64,000 nt of DNA. Source: Agathobacter sp. GTDB lineage: Bacteria > Bacillota > Clostridia > Lachnospirales > Lachnospiraceae. This document shows, in pieces, positions 25,804 through 34,782 of the stretch (within the stretch, counting starts at the first letter, position 1; the number at the start of each line of letters is the position of its first letter). Location of the stretch: NCBI GenBank assembly GCA_017409825.1, contig JAFQRZ010000001.1:62001-126000 (forward strand), given 5' to 3'. Under the pieces are notes generated by a model. It did no database searches, was not told where the DNA came from, and was given only the letters and a program-made list of their open reading frames with translations. The position numbers were made by a program, and so were the translations under genes.

Positions 25804-26241
25804 ATGGAAGTGACTATGCGTAAAAAAGATACATACATATTGCAGCAAGAGCTTCGAAAATCCGATAATTTGGATAAATTTGAGAAAGAGAATAATTCTG
25901 AGCTGCATGCACAAAGTGTAGCAGAATATCTCAATGAGCTTTTGATAAAATACGATGGAACAAAGCCGGAAATCGGGAAGCGGGCGGACTTAGATGAAGG
26001 CTATATGTATCAGATTTTTAATGGGAGAAGAAATGCAAAGAGGGACAAGCTGCTTCGACTTGCCTTTGGCTTTCCACTGACACTGGAAGAGACCCAGAAA
26101 CTGCTTCATTTAGGCGGATATGGCGAATTGTATGTGCGTAGAAAAAGAGATGCGTATTTGATGTTCGCATTGGAAAAAGGTTATGATGTCATGCAGGCAA
26201 ATGATTTGCTGTATGACAAAGGAATGAAAATTTTAGAATAG
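25804..26241 (+). CDS. HTH regulator, tandem paralogue 1
   Basis: 145 residues in the longest frame; ATG 25804 or ATG 25816, the latter starting MRKKDTY after GGAAG. Residues about 40-100 resemble a Cro/C1 domain (EIGKRADLDEGYMYQIFNGRRNAKRDKLLRLAFGFPL). It follows the kinase by 6 bp. About 80 percent identical to the next gene, and the terminators after the two genes are also duplicated. Likely the kinase's regulatory partner. Confidence 0.75.
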   Translation: MEVTMRKKDTYILQQELRKSDNLDKFEKENNSELHAQSVAEYLNELLIKYDGTKPEIGKRADLDEGYMYQIFNGRRNAKRDKLLRLAFGFPLTLEETQKLLHLGGYGELYVRRKRDAYLMFALEKGYDVMQANDLLYDKGMKILE

Positions 26242-26244
26242 TAG

Positions 26245-26281
26245 AAAGAGTATGCAGAGAAAAGACTGCATACTCTTTTTT
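26245..26281 (+). terminator. Rho-independent terminator after HTH paralogue 1
   Basis: Arms AAAGAGTATGCAG/CTGCATACTCTTT with T run. Near-identical copy at 26813. Confidence 0.88.
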
Positions 26282-26296
26282 GTTTAAAACTGTGCT

Positions 26297-26333
26297 CTGT
26301 GCACAGTACTTATTTGGGGCCACAAAATATACT
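26297..26333 (+). promoter_or_regulatory. palindromic site and promoter of HTH paralogue 2
   Basis: Perfect palindrome CTGTGCACAG (26297-26306) with a TATACT -10 box 21 bp further (26328-26333) and no good -35 box. The same palindrome at the same distance is found before the surface protein gene. The centre lies near -40 of the expected start, the position of class II activator sites. Confidence 0.6.
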
Positions 26334-26378
26334 TATGTTGTGTGTAAAAACACAGAGTGACAGAAGAATAGGAGAAAA

Positions 26379-26810
26379 GTGGCTATGAACAAAAAGGATA
26401 CAAACGTCCTGCAGGAAGAACTTCGAAAAGCAGAAAGTTTGGAGAAATTTGAGAAGGAAAATAATTTTGAGCTATATGACCAGAGTGTGTCGGAATATCT
26501 CAATGAACTTTTAATAAAGTACGATGCCAAAAGGTCGGAAATCGCTAAAAGGGCAAACTTCGATGAAGGATATATGTATCAGATTTTTAATGGGAGAAGA
26601 AATGCAAAGAGAGACAAGTTGCTTCGACTTGCATTTGGTTTTCCGTTGACACTGGAAGAAACCCAGAAGCTGTTGCGTTTAGGAGGATATAGCGAATTAT
26701 ATGTGCGCAGAAAAAGAGACGCGTACCTGATGTTTGCATTGGAAAAAGGTTATGACGTATTGCTGACCAATGATTTGCTGTATGACAAAGGGGTAGAGAT
26801 TGTAGAGTAA
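26379..26810 (+). CDS. HTH regulator, tandem paralogue 2
   Basis: 143 residues from GTG 26379, or 142 from ATG 26385. The same architecture as 25804-26241, with an identical core (GYMYQIFNGRRNAKRDKLLR). It has its own promoter with the CTGTGCACAG palindrome. The duplication unit is about 575 bp and includes gene, terminator and palindrome. It lies directly upstream of the surface protein gene that has the same site. Confidence 0.75.
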   Translation: MAMNKKDTNVLQEELRKAESLEKFEKENNFELYDQSVSEYLNELLIKYDAKRSEIAKRANFDEGYMYQIFNGRRNAKRDKLLRLAFGFPLTLEETQKLLRLGGYSELYVRRKRDAYLMFALEKGYDVLLTNDLLYDKGVEIVE

Positions 26811-26812
26811 TT

Positions 26813-26848
26813 AAAAGAGTATGCAGAGTAGACTGCATACTCTTTTTT
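26813..26848 (+). terminator. Rho-independent terminator after HTH paralogue 2
   Basis: Arms AAAAGAGTATGCAG/CTGCATACTCTTTT with T run. Confidence 0.88.
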
Positions 26849-26863
26849 GTGCGAAAGTGTGCT

Positions 26864-26900
26864 CTGTGCACAGTACTTTTATTTTGTGTTGGAATATAAT
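26864..26900 (+). promoter_or_regulatory. palindromic site and promoter of the surface protein gene
   Basis: CTGTGCACAG (26864-26873), then 21 bp, then TATAAT (26895-26900), no consensus -35 box. Same geometry as 26297-26333. Confidence 0.65.
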
Positions 26901-26949
26901 CAGTATATAGTTTAAGGTTGAAACTAACGATAAAAATGGAGGAATTGCT

Positions 26950-29448
26950 ATGAGGAAAAAACTAAGTGTTTTGTTGATTGCAGTTTTATTGATTGCAACA
27001 TGTGGAACAAGCGAACCAGTTAAAGCATCGGGGGGAGAGTATATTTATAGAGAGTATGATGATGGCTCTGATACACCTAAAAAAGCATGGTTTATTAACG
27101 GTGAACAAATTGAAGGTAATCCAGAGGTAATAGAAGAACAGAGCCAAGTTAGAATTGAAACTACTCCAGATGACAGTTGTGCTGCTTATTTAGCAGATTT
27201 TTATGAACCAACCACACGAGTTACTGTGGGTTCAGATGTTACAGTAACTTTTGGTTCAGAAGAAACAAAGGCATCCATCCAATGGCTGACATGCTATAAT
27301 GCTAATGTAACAGTATATGCAGAAGATGGTGAGTTTTTAGAAGATGGAAGTCTACCTGGTTCTGTATACGGTGTAAGCAGTTATAATAGCATAATGAATT
27401 TTAACGGAAATATTCAGTATTTATGCTTAGGCGATGAGTTTATGTATGGAGAAGATGAAGAAAAAGTAAATGCGGGAGATATCGTCGTAAATGGATCTGT
27501 ATATACTGTGGAGTGGTATAAGACTACAGAATATGCACCAGATGTATATTATAGAGGATTTACAGGAAATGTATCTGTAAGCGGGGATGTAGGAGTCGTG
27601 TATGTGCGTGAAATTCGTCATAGTAATGTACTGAATGCAGATTTTAAGGCAACCGTTGGAGAATGCTGGGAAAGAATACCTTCCTTTGTTATGAGAGATG
27701 GTATATTGTCGGAAGAAACAGAAGAATATATCAATTTTTTTGAACCAGATATGGAAAACTTTTATTTTGAGTACGCACCAGCAGGTGATGAGAATGGAAA
27801 CTGGTGGGCGACTGCTCGTTATCCTAGCGGTGAAGAAACGGGTGTTGGTAAAATGGTTTCTGCTGAAGAAATGCAGGCGGTTTTAGAAAGCGGAACAGGA
27901 AGAATATCTATTGGTAGTTGGAACAATTCTGATATTAACATAGGGGACTATGACTTGTCAGAATTAAAGGTTACAGGTGGAAAGATTAAGGTTAATAATA
28001 TAACTACACAAGATGGAAATGGTTTGTTACAGGTGGATTCCTATGGAAGAGATGTTATTGATATAACTGTAAATGGTGATGTGGATCGATGTAGAATTAG
28101 TTTTACTCGTTTCAATGAGAATATGAACATTGATGTAAACGGAACCATTAAGCAAGGTCAGGTATATAAGTTCTCAATGCAGTCTGATTTTCCAATTGAT
28201 TTAGGCACGTTTACGAGTACAGATATGCCATTATTTGTAGATGGTATTTGGAATCCAGATTTATTCTTAACACTTGGTACTACAGAATATCATCCAGTAG
28301 ATGATATTCTGTTAGAGAATGCGCTTGGTTTGGAAAAAACTACGAATCAAAGTGGAGAGGAAATTTCTGAAATGGCAGACATGTTTATTGATGAAATGAA
28401 ATCTGATACACTGAATTATTTGGATACGGATGATGATTTCCAAACATGTGTGGATAAATTTGAAGGTGTAGATGTATTAACAGGTTTAGATATTGAACTC
28501 AAAAAATTTGACTATAATGAAACAACTGGTGAAGTAAGCAATCAGGAGGTTGTTACAGAATTAGGAGATAAGGATCTGGCAATTAGTGTAAAGGTACCAG
28601 AACAGGAATTTGACCAAGATAAAGAATACATTATTATTCGTGAACATGATAATAATGGAACAAAAGAAATGGATGTCCTGATTCCAGTCCAGGATGGTGA
28701 TAAATTAACATTCAAGACAAACAAATTTTCAAGTTTCATAGTTGTAGAAGTTGATGACAATTATGCAACAGAAGAGGAGGAAAAACCAATTACACCACCT
28801 GCAGATGAAGAAGAGGAAGAAAAGCCAGTTACACCACCTGCAAATGAAGAAGAGGAAGAAAAAGGACTAGTTCATTCTGCAGAACTTAAGGATAAAGAAG
28901 ATGTTGCAGGCAAAATTGAATTATCCGAAGAAGAAAAGACAGCGATTGCAAATGGAGAAAATTTAGAAGTGGTTCTTACATTTAATGATGCTGGAAAAAA
29001 TGCTACAACAGAAGAACAGAAAGCTATCGTAGGAGAGCTTGGAAATAAGAAAATCGGCACATTTCTTGAAATAGATTTATTAAAGAAAATTGGTGATTCA
29101 GAAGTTAAAGTATCTGAAACAACTGGTAAGGTAGCCATTACATTTGAGATTTCAGCAGAATTAAAGAATACAGATACGAGTGTAATTAGAAAATATAGTA
29201 TTCTTAGATATCATAATCAATCTGTTGATGTATTAGATGCACAGTATGATGAAGTAACAGGAACGATTTCTTTTGAAACAGATAAGTTTTCTACTTATGC
29301 ATTAGTATATGAAGATGTTGCAAAAACAATTACAAAAGATGAAGTGCCAGTTACAGGCGATACAACAAGTGCGTTGATGTATATGATGTTGTTATGTTTT
29401 GGTGTTGGAACAATTGCTGTAGCTTTAAGAAAGCAGAAAAATGGTTGA
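26950..29448 (+). CDS. sortase-anchored cell-surface protein
   Basis: 832 residues. A signal peptide (about 1-27, ending VKASG) is followed by a long beta-rich extracellular region, then an acidic/proline spacer with two and a half repeats of EEEEEKPxTPPA (about 612-645). The C-terminus has a sortase signal: VPVTG at about 799-803, a hydrophobic helix (807-826) and the charged tail RKQKNG. IATCG in the signal region also resembles a weak lipobox. Expression is likely tied to the kinase/HTH genes upstream through the shared palindrome. Ligand unknown. Confidence 0.8.
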   Translation: MRKKLSVLLIAVLLIATCGTSEPVKASGGEYIYREYDDGSDTPKKAWFINGEQIEGNPEVIEEQSQVRIETTPDDSCAAYLADFYEPTTRVTVGSDVTVTFGSEETKASIQWLTCYNANVTVYAEDGEFLEDGSLPGSVYGVSSYNSIMNFNGNIQYLCLGDEFMYGEDEEKVNAGDIVVNGSVYTVEWYKTTEYAPDVYYRGFTGNVSVSGDVGVVYVREIRHSNVLNADFKATVGECWERIPSFVMRDGILSEETEEYINFFEPDMENFYFEYAPAGDENGNWWATARYPSGEETGVGKMVSAEEMQAVLESGTGRISIGSWNNSDINIGDYDLSELKVTGGKIKVNNITTQDGNGLLQVDSYGRDVIDITVNGDVDRCRISFTRFNENMNIDVNGTIKQGQVYKFSMQSDFPIDLGTFTSTDMPLFVDGIWNPDLFLTLGTTEYHPVDDILLENALGLEKTTNQSGEEISEMADMFIDEMKSDTLNYLDTDDDFQTCVDKFEGVDVLTGLDIELKKFDYNETTGEVSNQEVVTELGDKDLAISVKVPEQEFDQDKEYIIIREHDNNGTKEMDVLIPVQDGDKLTFKTNKFSSFIVVEVDDNYATEEEEKPITPPADEEEEEKPVTPPANEEEEEKGLVHSAELKDKEDVAGKIELSEEEKTAIANGENLEVVLTFNDAGKNATTEEQKAIVGELGNKKIGTFLEIDLLKKIGDSEVKVSETTGKVAITFEISAELKNTDTSVIRKYSILRYHNQSVDVLDAQYDEVTGTISFETDKFSTYALVYEDVAKTITKDEVPVTGDTTSALMYMMLLCFGVGTIAVALRKQKNG

Positions 29449-29466
29449 TTTTAATTAGGATAAAGG

Positions 29467-29522
29467 AGTATGTAGTTATTAATTTGAATAATGTGATATC
29501 TGTTCAGCAGATCAAATAATAG
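29467..29522 (+). pseudogene. toxN fragment
   Basis: About 55 bases that read KEYVVINLNNVISVQQIK and then a stop. They match KKYAVINLNNMIPVPADQII of ToxN (codons around 21509-21570) at both DNA and protein level with one internal deletion. No start, no other part of the gene and no antitoxin repeats are nearby. It is a relic of a second type III toxin gene. Confidence 0.7.
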
Positions 29523-29528
29523 TTTTTT

Positions 29529-29563
29529 TATCTCCCTCGCTAGATTGCGGGGGAGATATTTTT
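29529..29563 (+). terminator. Rho-independent terminator after the surface protein
   Basis: Arms ATCTCCCTCGC/GCGGGGGAGAT with T5. Confidence 0.75.
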
Positions 29564-29608
29564 ATGTTATTCTATTGGGTAATAGAAGACATGATATTGG
29601 AGGTAAAT

Positions 29609-29635
29609 ATGTATTTGGTACCAGACAAAATTTAA
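29609..29635 (+). pseudogene. first codons of a zinc-ribbon gene relative
   Basis: GGAGG then ATG 29609 gives MYLVPDKI and a stop. It matches the start MYFVPDDTQI of the zinc-ribbon gene at 4062, including the ribosome site. Very short, so chance cannot be excluded; it could also act as a leader for the next gene. Confidence 0.35.
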
Positions 29636-29649
29636 AGGAGCACTTTCCT

Positions 29650-31020
29650 ATGATAACCAACGAACTGATACAGCAACTTCATATAGGTGTAGATGCGTTT
29701 GCAAATAAAACGAATGCACTGGCAGTCGACTTTGCAGATGATAAAAATCGAGCAATATGGAGTCTAAAGTACAATATTATAAAACTGGAATTTATATTTA
29801 CAAAGAAAGAGAAACTCGTGTGTCCAAAGCACACGTTATTTTGTCGTGTCTATTTTAGTAAAAATGAAATCTATTTTTACCATCTTCCAGAGCTAATGCC
29901 TTATTTGGAAGCCGATAATTTTCAATGTTATTATTATCCTTACATTGAGTCCAAGGAACGTTTGACAGCTTGCTTTACAATGCTTTCGGAATTTCTGTGC
30001 AGGAATTACAGCGTTATTAATGAATTGGCAAAGAATCTGGAGACGTGTGAAAAAATACAGGAAGAGAAGCTGGCGGATATGCTGGCATTGTTTTTGAGCG
30101 AAGTGCCAGAACCACAGTTAGAAGCAGATATGTGGGGATTGTATGAGGAGTATGTGCTGCTCCTCCATTATGTTGGTGCCGGTGCATATAGGCAGTTGTT
30201 GATAGGAAATGAAGCAGAAGCCTTGAAGCAGTATGAGCAAATGGAGAAAAAAGGTTCTCTGATGACGTATGAGAAACGATTATATGAGTTTTGGCAAACG
30301 AAAGAAGAAACGTATGAGATATTTCCAGAGCCTTGTAACAGTATAAAAAATGTCAAGCAATGGGACAATCCATCCAAAGAAGGAAAATCAGTGTTTCTTA
30401 TGGGACTTGTTTGTGAATTGATATTTGGTGTGATTTTTTCTGTGATGATTGTGATAATCAATGCGGTACTTAGTAAAGGTGCGGTATATTATGCAGGGAT
30501 GCCATGGGTCATAGGTTTTCTGTTTGCTGGTCTTCCGGCTGTTTTTGGAGGAATTGCACATCGCAATTTGGTACGCAGATTCATGGAAAAGGATACCTTT
30601 GAAGAAGGGCTTCAACTGGAAAAAATGATAAATCCGAAATGGATTGAGCCATTTGCAAGAGTGGTCTTTATCATTGCATTTGTGGTGGGACTTGTTACAA
30701 ATATACAAGGGGCTTTTAGTTCAACTAGTTTTTACGACACTTATTTAGCATTTGATGTGGATGAGGAATTTTTTGGATGGGAGCTTGCCGTCTGTGAATA
30801 TGACAAATTGCAGAAGGTATATTATTCGGGAGGAGTCTATAACGATTATGGAGATTTTATAGGCAGACCGTCTTACTTGCTGGAATTTGAAAATGGAGTA
30901 GTATGGGATTCCGATGGTTATATGAATGTGAAAGATGTTGAAACCCGTGTCCTTCCAATTATAAAAGAGTACTATGATGAAATAGAGCATATAGAAGCGA
31001 GAAATGATTTGATAGAATAA
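29650..31020 (+). CDS. membrane protein of unknown function
   Basis: 456 residues from ATG 29650 (AAAGGAG 9 bases upstream); the longer frame starts inside the terminator. Residues 1-about 250 are soluble and helical. Three membrane segments follow (VFLMGLVCELIFGVIFSVMIVIINAV, WVIGFLFAGLPAVFGGIA, VVFIIAFVVGLVTNIQGAF), and the last about 100 residues are soluble (DTYLAFDVDEEFFGWELAVCEYD...). No motif recognised. Confidence 0.75.
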   Translation: MITNELIQQLHIGVDAFANKTNALAVDFADDKNRAIWSLKYNIIKLEFIFTKKEKLVCPKHTLFCRVYFSKNEIYFYHLPELMPYLEADNFQCYYYPYIESKERLTACFTMLSEFLCRNYSVINELAKNLETCEKIQEEKLADMLALFLSEVPEPQLEADMWGLYEEYVLLLHYVGAGAYRQLLIGNEAEALKQYEQMEKKGSLMTYEKRLYEFWQTKEETYEIFPEPCNSIKNVKQWDNPSKEGKSVFLMGLVCELIFGVIFSVMIVIINAVLSKGAVYYAGMPWVIGFLFAGLPAVFGGIAHRNLVRRFMEKDTFEEGLQLEKMINPKWIEPFARVVFIIAFVVGLVTNIQGAFSSTSFYDTYLAFDVDEEFFGWELAVCEYDKLQKVYYSGGVYNDYGDFIGRPSYLLEFENGVVWDSDGYMNVKDVETRVLPIIKEYYDEIEHIEARNDLIE

Positions 31021-31031
31021 ATTTGTATACA

Positions 31032-31060
31032 TTGACTTTTGCGTTACAATTTTCTACTAT
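31032..31060 (+). promoter_or_regulatory. promoter of the deacetylase gene
   Basis: TTGACT-17-TACTAT. Confidence 0.6.
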
Positions 31061-31093
31061 TAAGATAGCATACAATTTAAGGGGGAAGATAAG

Positions 31094-31840
31094 ATGAAGA
31101 AACTTTTAATCCGTGCAGACGATTTAGGTTACTGTGAGGCAGTGAATTACGGGATTGCACGAGCAGTCAAAGATGGAGTAGTGCGTAGTGTTGGAGTGAT
31201 GCCAAATATGGAATGGGCAGAGCATGGAGTACGTTTGTTGGATGGAACAGATGTAATCTTTACTGTTCATGCCAATATTTGTCAGGGCAAGCCAATTACA
31301 GATCCAAAGCTGATTCCTAGTTTGGTAGATGGGGATGAATTTAAGGACAAGAATATCTACCGTGAGGCGAAGGAAGACTTCGTTGTTTTGGATGAGGTTA
31401 TAATGGAAGTAGAAGCACAGTATCTTCGTTTGGTGGAATTGACAGGTAAGAAACCATATATGATTGAAGCACATGCAGTTCCAAGCGATAACTTCAATAA
31501 GGCATTGGCGATTGTTGCACAGAAATATGGTGTGGAATCGATGAAATTCGAACCAGGTCGTGGTCCTAAGGTTGGAAATATGATTTTTAAGTTTAGTATG
31601 GATAGTGCAAATCCAGACTACAACCCATTCGAAAGTATGAAGAAGGCGATGGACCAGGAATTTGCAGAAGATGAAGCGATGCTTATGGTGCTTCATCCAG
31701 GATATGTGGATGAATATGTATTAAATACCTCATATATTACGACGCAGCGTGCGTTGGAGGTGGCTTTTGCAATCAATCCAGAAACCAAGAAGTGGTGTGA
31801 GGAAAATGATGTAAAGCTTCTTACATACGCAGACCTATAA
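31094..31840 (+). CDS. ChbG/HpnK-type carbohydrate deacetylase (YdjC family)
   Basis: 248 residues. It begins LLIRADDLGYCEAVNYGIA, the metal-binding DD motif of the YdjC/ChbG family, and contains FTVHANICQGKPIT and EAHAVPSDN, which carry the further His ligands. ChbG removes an acetyl group from chitobiose; other members act on other N-acetylated oligosaccharides. AAGGGGGAAG precedes ATG 31094. Single gene with its own promoter. Confidence 0.87.
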   Translation: MKKLLIRADDLGYCEAVNYGIARAVKDGVVRSVGVMPNMEWAEHGVRLLDGTDVIFTVHANICQGKPITDPKLIPSLVDGDEFKDKNIYREAKEDFVVLDEVIMEVEAQYLRLVELTGKKPYMIEAHAVPSDNFNKALAIVAQKYGVESMKFEPGRGPKVGNMIFKFSMDSANPDYNPFESMKKAMDQEFAEDEAMLMVLHPGYVDEYVLNTSYITTQRALEVAFAINPETKKWCEENDVKLLTYADL

Positions 31841-31916
31841 ACATTTCAGGGCTTCTTTCCGATATACATATAAGACAAATGGAATTGTCTAATTTTATTG
31901 GAAAGGAGTCCAAACT

Positions 31917-33053
31917 ATGAAGATTCAAAACAGTAGTATCAGTATGTCCTCTACCCATCTGGCGAAGTCGTTTCAGTTCATGGAACATGCCACGATAGAA
32001 GGACGTGCATCGGAAGATTTGGAAGGTGTGATACTTAGCTTGTCGAAGGAAGCTGAAGACGGAAGCTATGCGAAGGCCATTGAATCTTACGAACAGCAGC
32101 AAAAGGAAGAGGCGAAGCAACGACAAGAGCAAAACCTCAAATCCCTTGCACAAGTGATGCAGACCAAGCGGAAGGAAAACTATGGGTTCGATGTTTCGGA
32201 CGAGTATGAATTGAAACTGGAACTTTTGCGCCAGATGCTTGAAATGCTTAACAAGGGCAAAAATCTTACAAAACTCCCAAGTGGAAAATTAAACAGAGAT
32301 GGAGTGCTGGATTTACGCAGTATGTCTAGTTCGGAAGGTGCAGTTCCAGCGACACCTCGTATCGGTACGACCTCAGGTGGTACGATGTGGCAGAAAATCA
32401 CAGTTTCTTCTGCAAGTATTACAGAGTATGAGAGTACCAGTTTTATGACACAGGGTAAGGTACAGACAGAAGATGGCAGAAGCATTGACTTCAATGTGGC
32501 GTTCTCTATGTCAAGAGCATGTTCTGCTTGTATCAACACGATGGAAGTATCGAATTATATTTTGACCGATCCATTGGTAATCAATTTGAACACAGAAATG
32601 ACAGAAATATCCGACCAGAAGTTTTTCTTTGATATTGATAGTGATGGTAAAGAAGAGGAGATTTCTGAGCTTGGAAAAGGCAGTGGTTTCCTTGCATTAG
32701 ATAAAAATGAAGATGGCATTATCAATGATGGAAACGAACTCTTTGGAACGCAGAGTGGGGATGGATTCAAGGATTTAAAGGCTTATGACGAGGATAGAAA
32801 TCTTTGGATTGATGAGAATGATGAAATCTTCCACAAATTAAAAGTCTGGATGAAGGATGAAGAAGGAAACGATATTCTCATCGATTTAAAAGATGCGGAT
32901 ATTGGTGCGATTTATCTCGGAAATGCCAATACGGAATACTCCTTCAAGGATGATTCCTTGAATACCAATGCGGTGCTACGCAAAACGGGCGTATATTTGA
33001 GGGAAAGCACTGGAAAAGTAGGTACGGTAAGTCATGTAGACCTCGCAGTATAG
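31917..33053 (+). CDS. protein with EF-hand-like calcium loops, function unknown
   Basis: 378 residues, no signal peptide. The N-terminus begins MKIQNSSISMSSTHLA and is followed by a helical region (about 60-120). The C-terminal half has three Asp-rich loops that look like calcium-binding EF-hand/dockerin repeats: DIDSDGKEEE, DKNEDGIINDGNE, DEDRNLWIDENDE. Proteins of this kind are frequent in flagellated Lachnospiraceae but uncharacterised. AAAGGAG precedes ATG 31917. Confidence 0.7.
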   Translation: MKIQNSSISMSSTHLAKSFQFMEHATIEGRASEDLEGVILSLSKEAEDGSYAKAIESYEQQQKEEAKQRQEQNLKSLAQVMQTKRKENYGFDVSDEYELKLELLRQMLEMLNKGKNLTKLPSGKLNRDGVLDLRSMSSSEGAVPATPRIGTTSGGTMWQKITVSSASITEYESTSFMTQGKVQTEDGRSIDFNVAFSMSRACSACINTMEVSNYILTDPLVINLNTEMTEISDQKFFFDIDSDGKEEEISELGKGSGFLALDKNEDGIINDGNELFGTQSGDGFKDLKAYDEDRNLWIDENDEIFHKLKVWMKDEEGNDILIDLKDADIGAIYLGNANTEYSFKDDSLNTNAVLRKTGVYLRESTGKVGTVSHVDLAV

Positions 33054-33091
33054 ATGGTCATTATTATCGTGCAAAAAGAATATGATGTTTG

Positions 33092-33124
33092 AAATCAAGT
33101 CACTTCGGTGACTTGATTTTTTTT
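33092..33124 (+). terminator. Rho-independent terminator
   Basis: AAATCAAGTCAC-TTCG-GTGACTTGATTT with T8; TTCG tetraloop. Confidence 0.93.
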
Positions 33125-33178
33125 GCATATCTATTACAATATTCTTATGTAGAAACTTTAGGTAAAAGGGTTGAATAT

Positions 33179-34519
33179 ATGAGAAGAGAGATGTACGTAC
33201 TGGAACAGCAGGCGGAAGAATATGCCTTACAACTTCAAAGGATGATTCAGTGTAAAACTGTTTCTGTGAAGGATAGCTATGATGATGCGGAATTTGCCAA
33301 GCTGCGTGATGTGATGGCAGAATTATTTCCATTGGTGCATAGGCATGCCAAGAAGATGACGTTTAGTGATGACTGCTGGATGTATTGCATCGAAGGAAAA
33401 GATACGAGTAGAAATATAATGCTGATGTCGCATCATGATGTGGTGGCGGTAGAAGGCGAGTGGGAATACGATGGCTTCTCAGGGGAGATTGCAGAAGGAA
33501 AAATATGGGGAAGAGGAACAGTAGACACGAAGACTCCTTTATTTGCGGAGTTTATGGCATTGGAGGAATTGCTGGTCGAAGGGTTCGAGCCTCCATGCAA
33601 TGTATATATCGGCTCTTCTCATAATGAGGAAATTGCGGGAGATGGTGTTCCGAAGGCATTGGAATATTTTAAAGAGCAGGGAATTACCTTTGAAGTGATT
33701 TTGGATGAAGGTGGTGCAGTGATAGACCCACCAGTAGGTGGTATGAAGGTGGACAAATGTGCCATGGTAGCCGTGCATGAAAAAGGGTTTTATCACTTAA
33801 ATTGTAAGGCTGTATCGGGGACGGGACATGCTGGTCTTACCAGCGGGAAAAAGGCAACTCCAGTGGAGCGTATGTCAGCCTTTATTCAGGAAATCAACCA
33901 AAAGAATATTTTTATTCGTAGATTGAATCCGCAGGTTTCTTTGATGTTTACCTGCATGGCACCACATTGTAATTTCCCGATGAATCTGGTGTTTGGAAAT
34001 CTGGATTTGTTTGGTGGGATTCTTACGAAGATTATGCCTTTAATTAGTCCGGCTGCAGGCGGACTTTTGGGGACGACCTGTGCGTTCCATGAGATAAAGG
34101 GAAGCAATGAAGAGAAATGCTGCGTAGCAAAAGCGACATTGCGACCGGTAGATAGTGCTGATTGGAAGCAGGATTTGCAGCACTTCATAGATGCTGCGAA
34201 AAAATATGATATTACAGTAGAAGTGGATGAGAAATCGGAATATCATGAGCCAGCAGATGTGACGAAGCCACAGCTTGCATATACCTTTGCATGTATTCGC
34301 AGGGTTTTTCCAGAGTACCCACCGATTCCGATGATTTTGCCAGCAGGTACGGATGCAAGACATTTTACAGAGATATGTCCATGTGTACTTCGCTTTGCAC
34401 CAATTCGCTTGTCGGCACAGCAGTTGGCTTCCGTGCATTCGGAGAATGAAAATATTCATTTGGATGCGATTCCAGATGCAGTGATGTTTTACAGAGAATT
34501 TTTGAGAAATTATAGATAA
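33179..34519 (+). CDS. M20 family metallopeptidase
   Basis: 446 residues from ATG 33179. The binuclear-zinc motifs are present in order: SHHDVVAV, GRGTVDTK (bridging Asp), HNEEIAGDG (catalytic Glu pair), DEGGA and the C-terminal SVHSENENI (His ligand). The middle third is the dimerisation lid. Closest in layout to carboxypeptidase S-like dipeptidases. Cytoplasmic hydrolysis of peptides or acylated amino acids. Followed by a small conserved gene after 15 bp. Confidence 0.88.
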   Translation: MRREMYVLEQQAEEYALQLQRMIQCKTVSVKDSYDDAEFAKLRDVMAELFPLVHRHAKKMTFSDDCWMYCIEGKDTSRNIMLMSHHDVVAVEGEWEYDGFSGEIAEGKIWGRGTVDTKTPLFAEFMALEELLVEGFEPPCNVYIGSSHNEEIAGDGVPKALEYFKEQGITFEVILDEGGAVIDPPVGGMKVDKCAMVAVHEKGFYHLNCKAVSGTGHAGLTSGKKATPVERMSAFIQEINQKNIFIRRLNPQVSLMFTCMAPHCNFPMNLVFGNLDLFGGILTKIMPLISPAAGGLLGTTCAFHEIKGSNEEKCCVAKATLRPVDSADWKQDLQHFIDAAKKYDITVEVDEKSEYHEPADVTKPQLAYTFACIRRVFPEYPPIPMILPAGTDARHFTEICPCVLRFAPIRLSAQQLASVHSENENIHLDAIPDAVMFYREFLRNYR

Positions 34520-34534
34520 AAGGAGATTAAAAAT

Positions 34535-34768
34535 ATGGGTATGAATCCAGCGGCAATGATGAAAGTAATGAATGCAATGAATACGTTTAAGGCGAACCAT
34601 CCGAAGTTTATGGCTTTTTTAAGCTATGTGTTTGCAGGTGGTTTTCCAGAAGGGACGGTAATCGAGATTACGGTAACCAAACCGGGGGAAGAACCTGTAA
34701 CTTCCAATATGAAGGTGACACAGTCGGATTTGGATTTGTTTGACTCTTTGAAAGATGCAGGAATGTAA
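34535..34768 (+). CDS. small conserved protein, function unknown
   Basis: 77 residues with a Met-rich N-terminus (MGMNPAAMMKVMNAMNTF) and a beta-rich C-terminal half. AAAGGAG precedes ATG 34535. No motif recognised. It lies between the M20 peptidase and a receiver protein with short gaps, probably one transcript. Confidence 0.75.
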   Translation: MGMNPAAMMKVMNAMNTFKANHPKFMAFLSYVFAGGFPEGTVIEITVTKPGEEPVTSNMKVTQSDLDLFDSLKDAGM

Positions 34769-34782
34769 GAGAGGTACTAGAA

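Noticed and set aside
31124..31696. 190-codon open frame on the minus strand
   Set aside because: Lies wholly within the ChbG-type gene, with Cys/His/Phe-rich composition typical of an antisense shadow; no ribosome site or family match.
34040..34600. 186-codon open frame on the minus strand
   Set aside because: Antisense to the M20 peptidase and the next gene; codon use and composition do not look like a gene.
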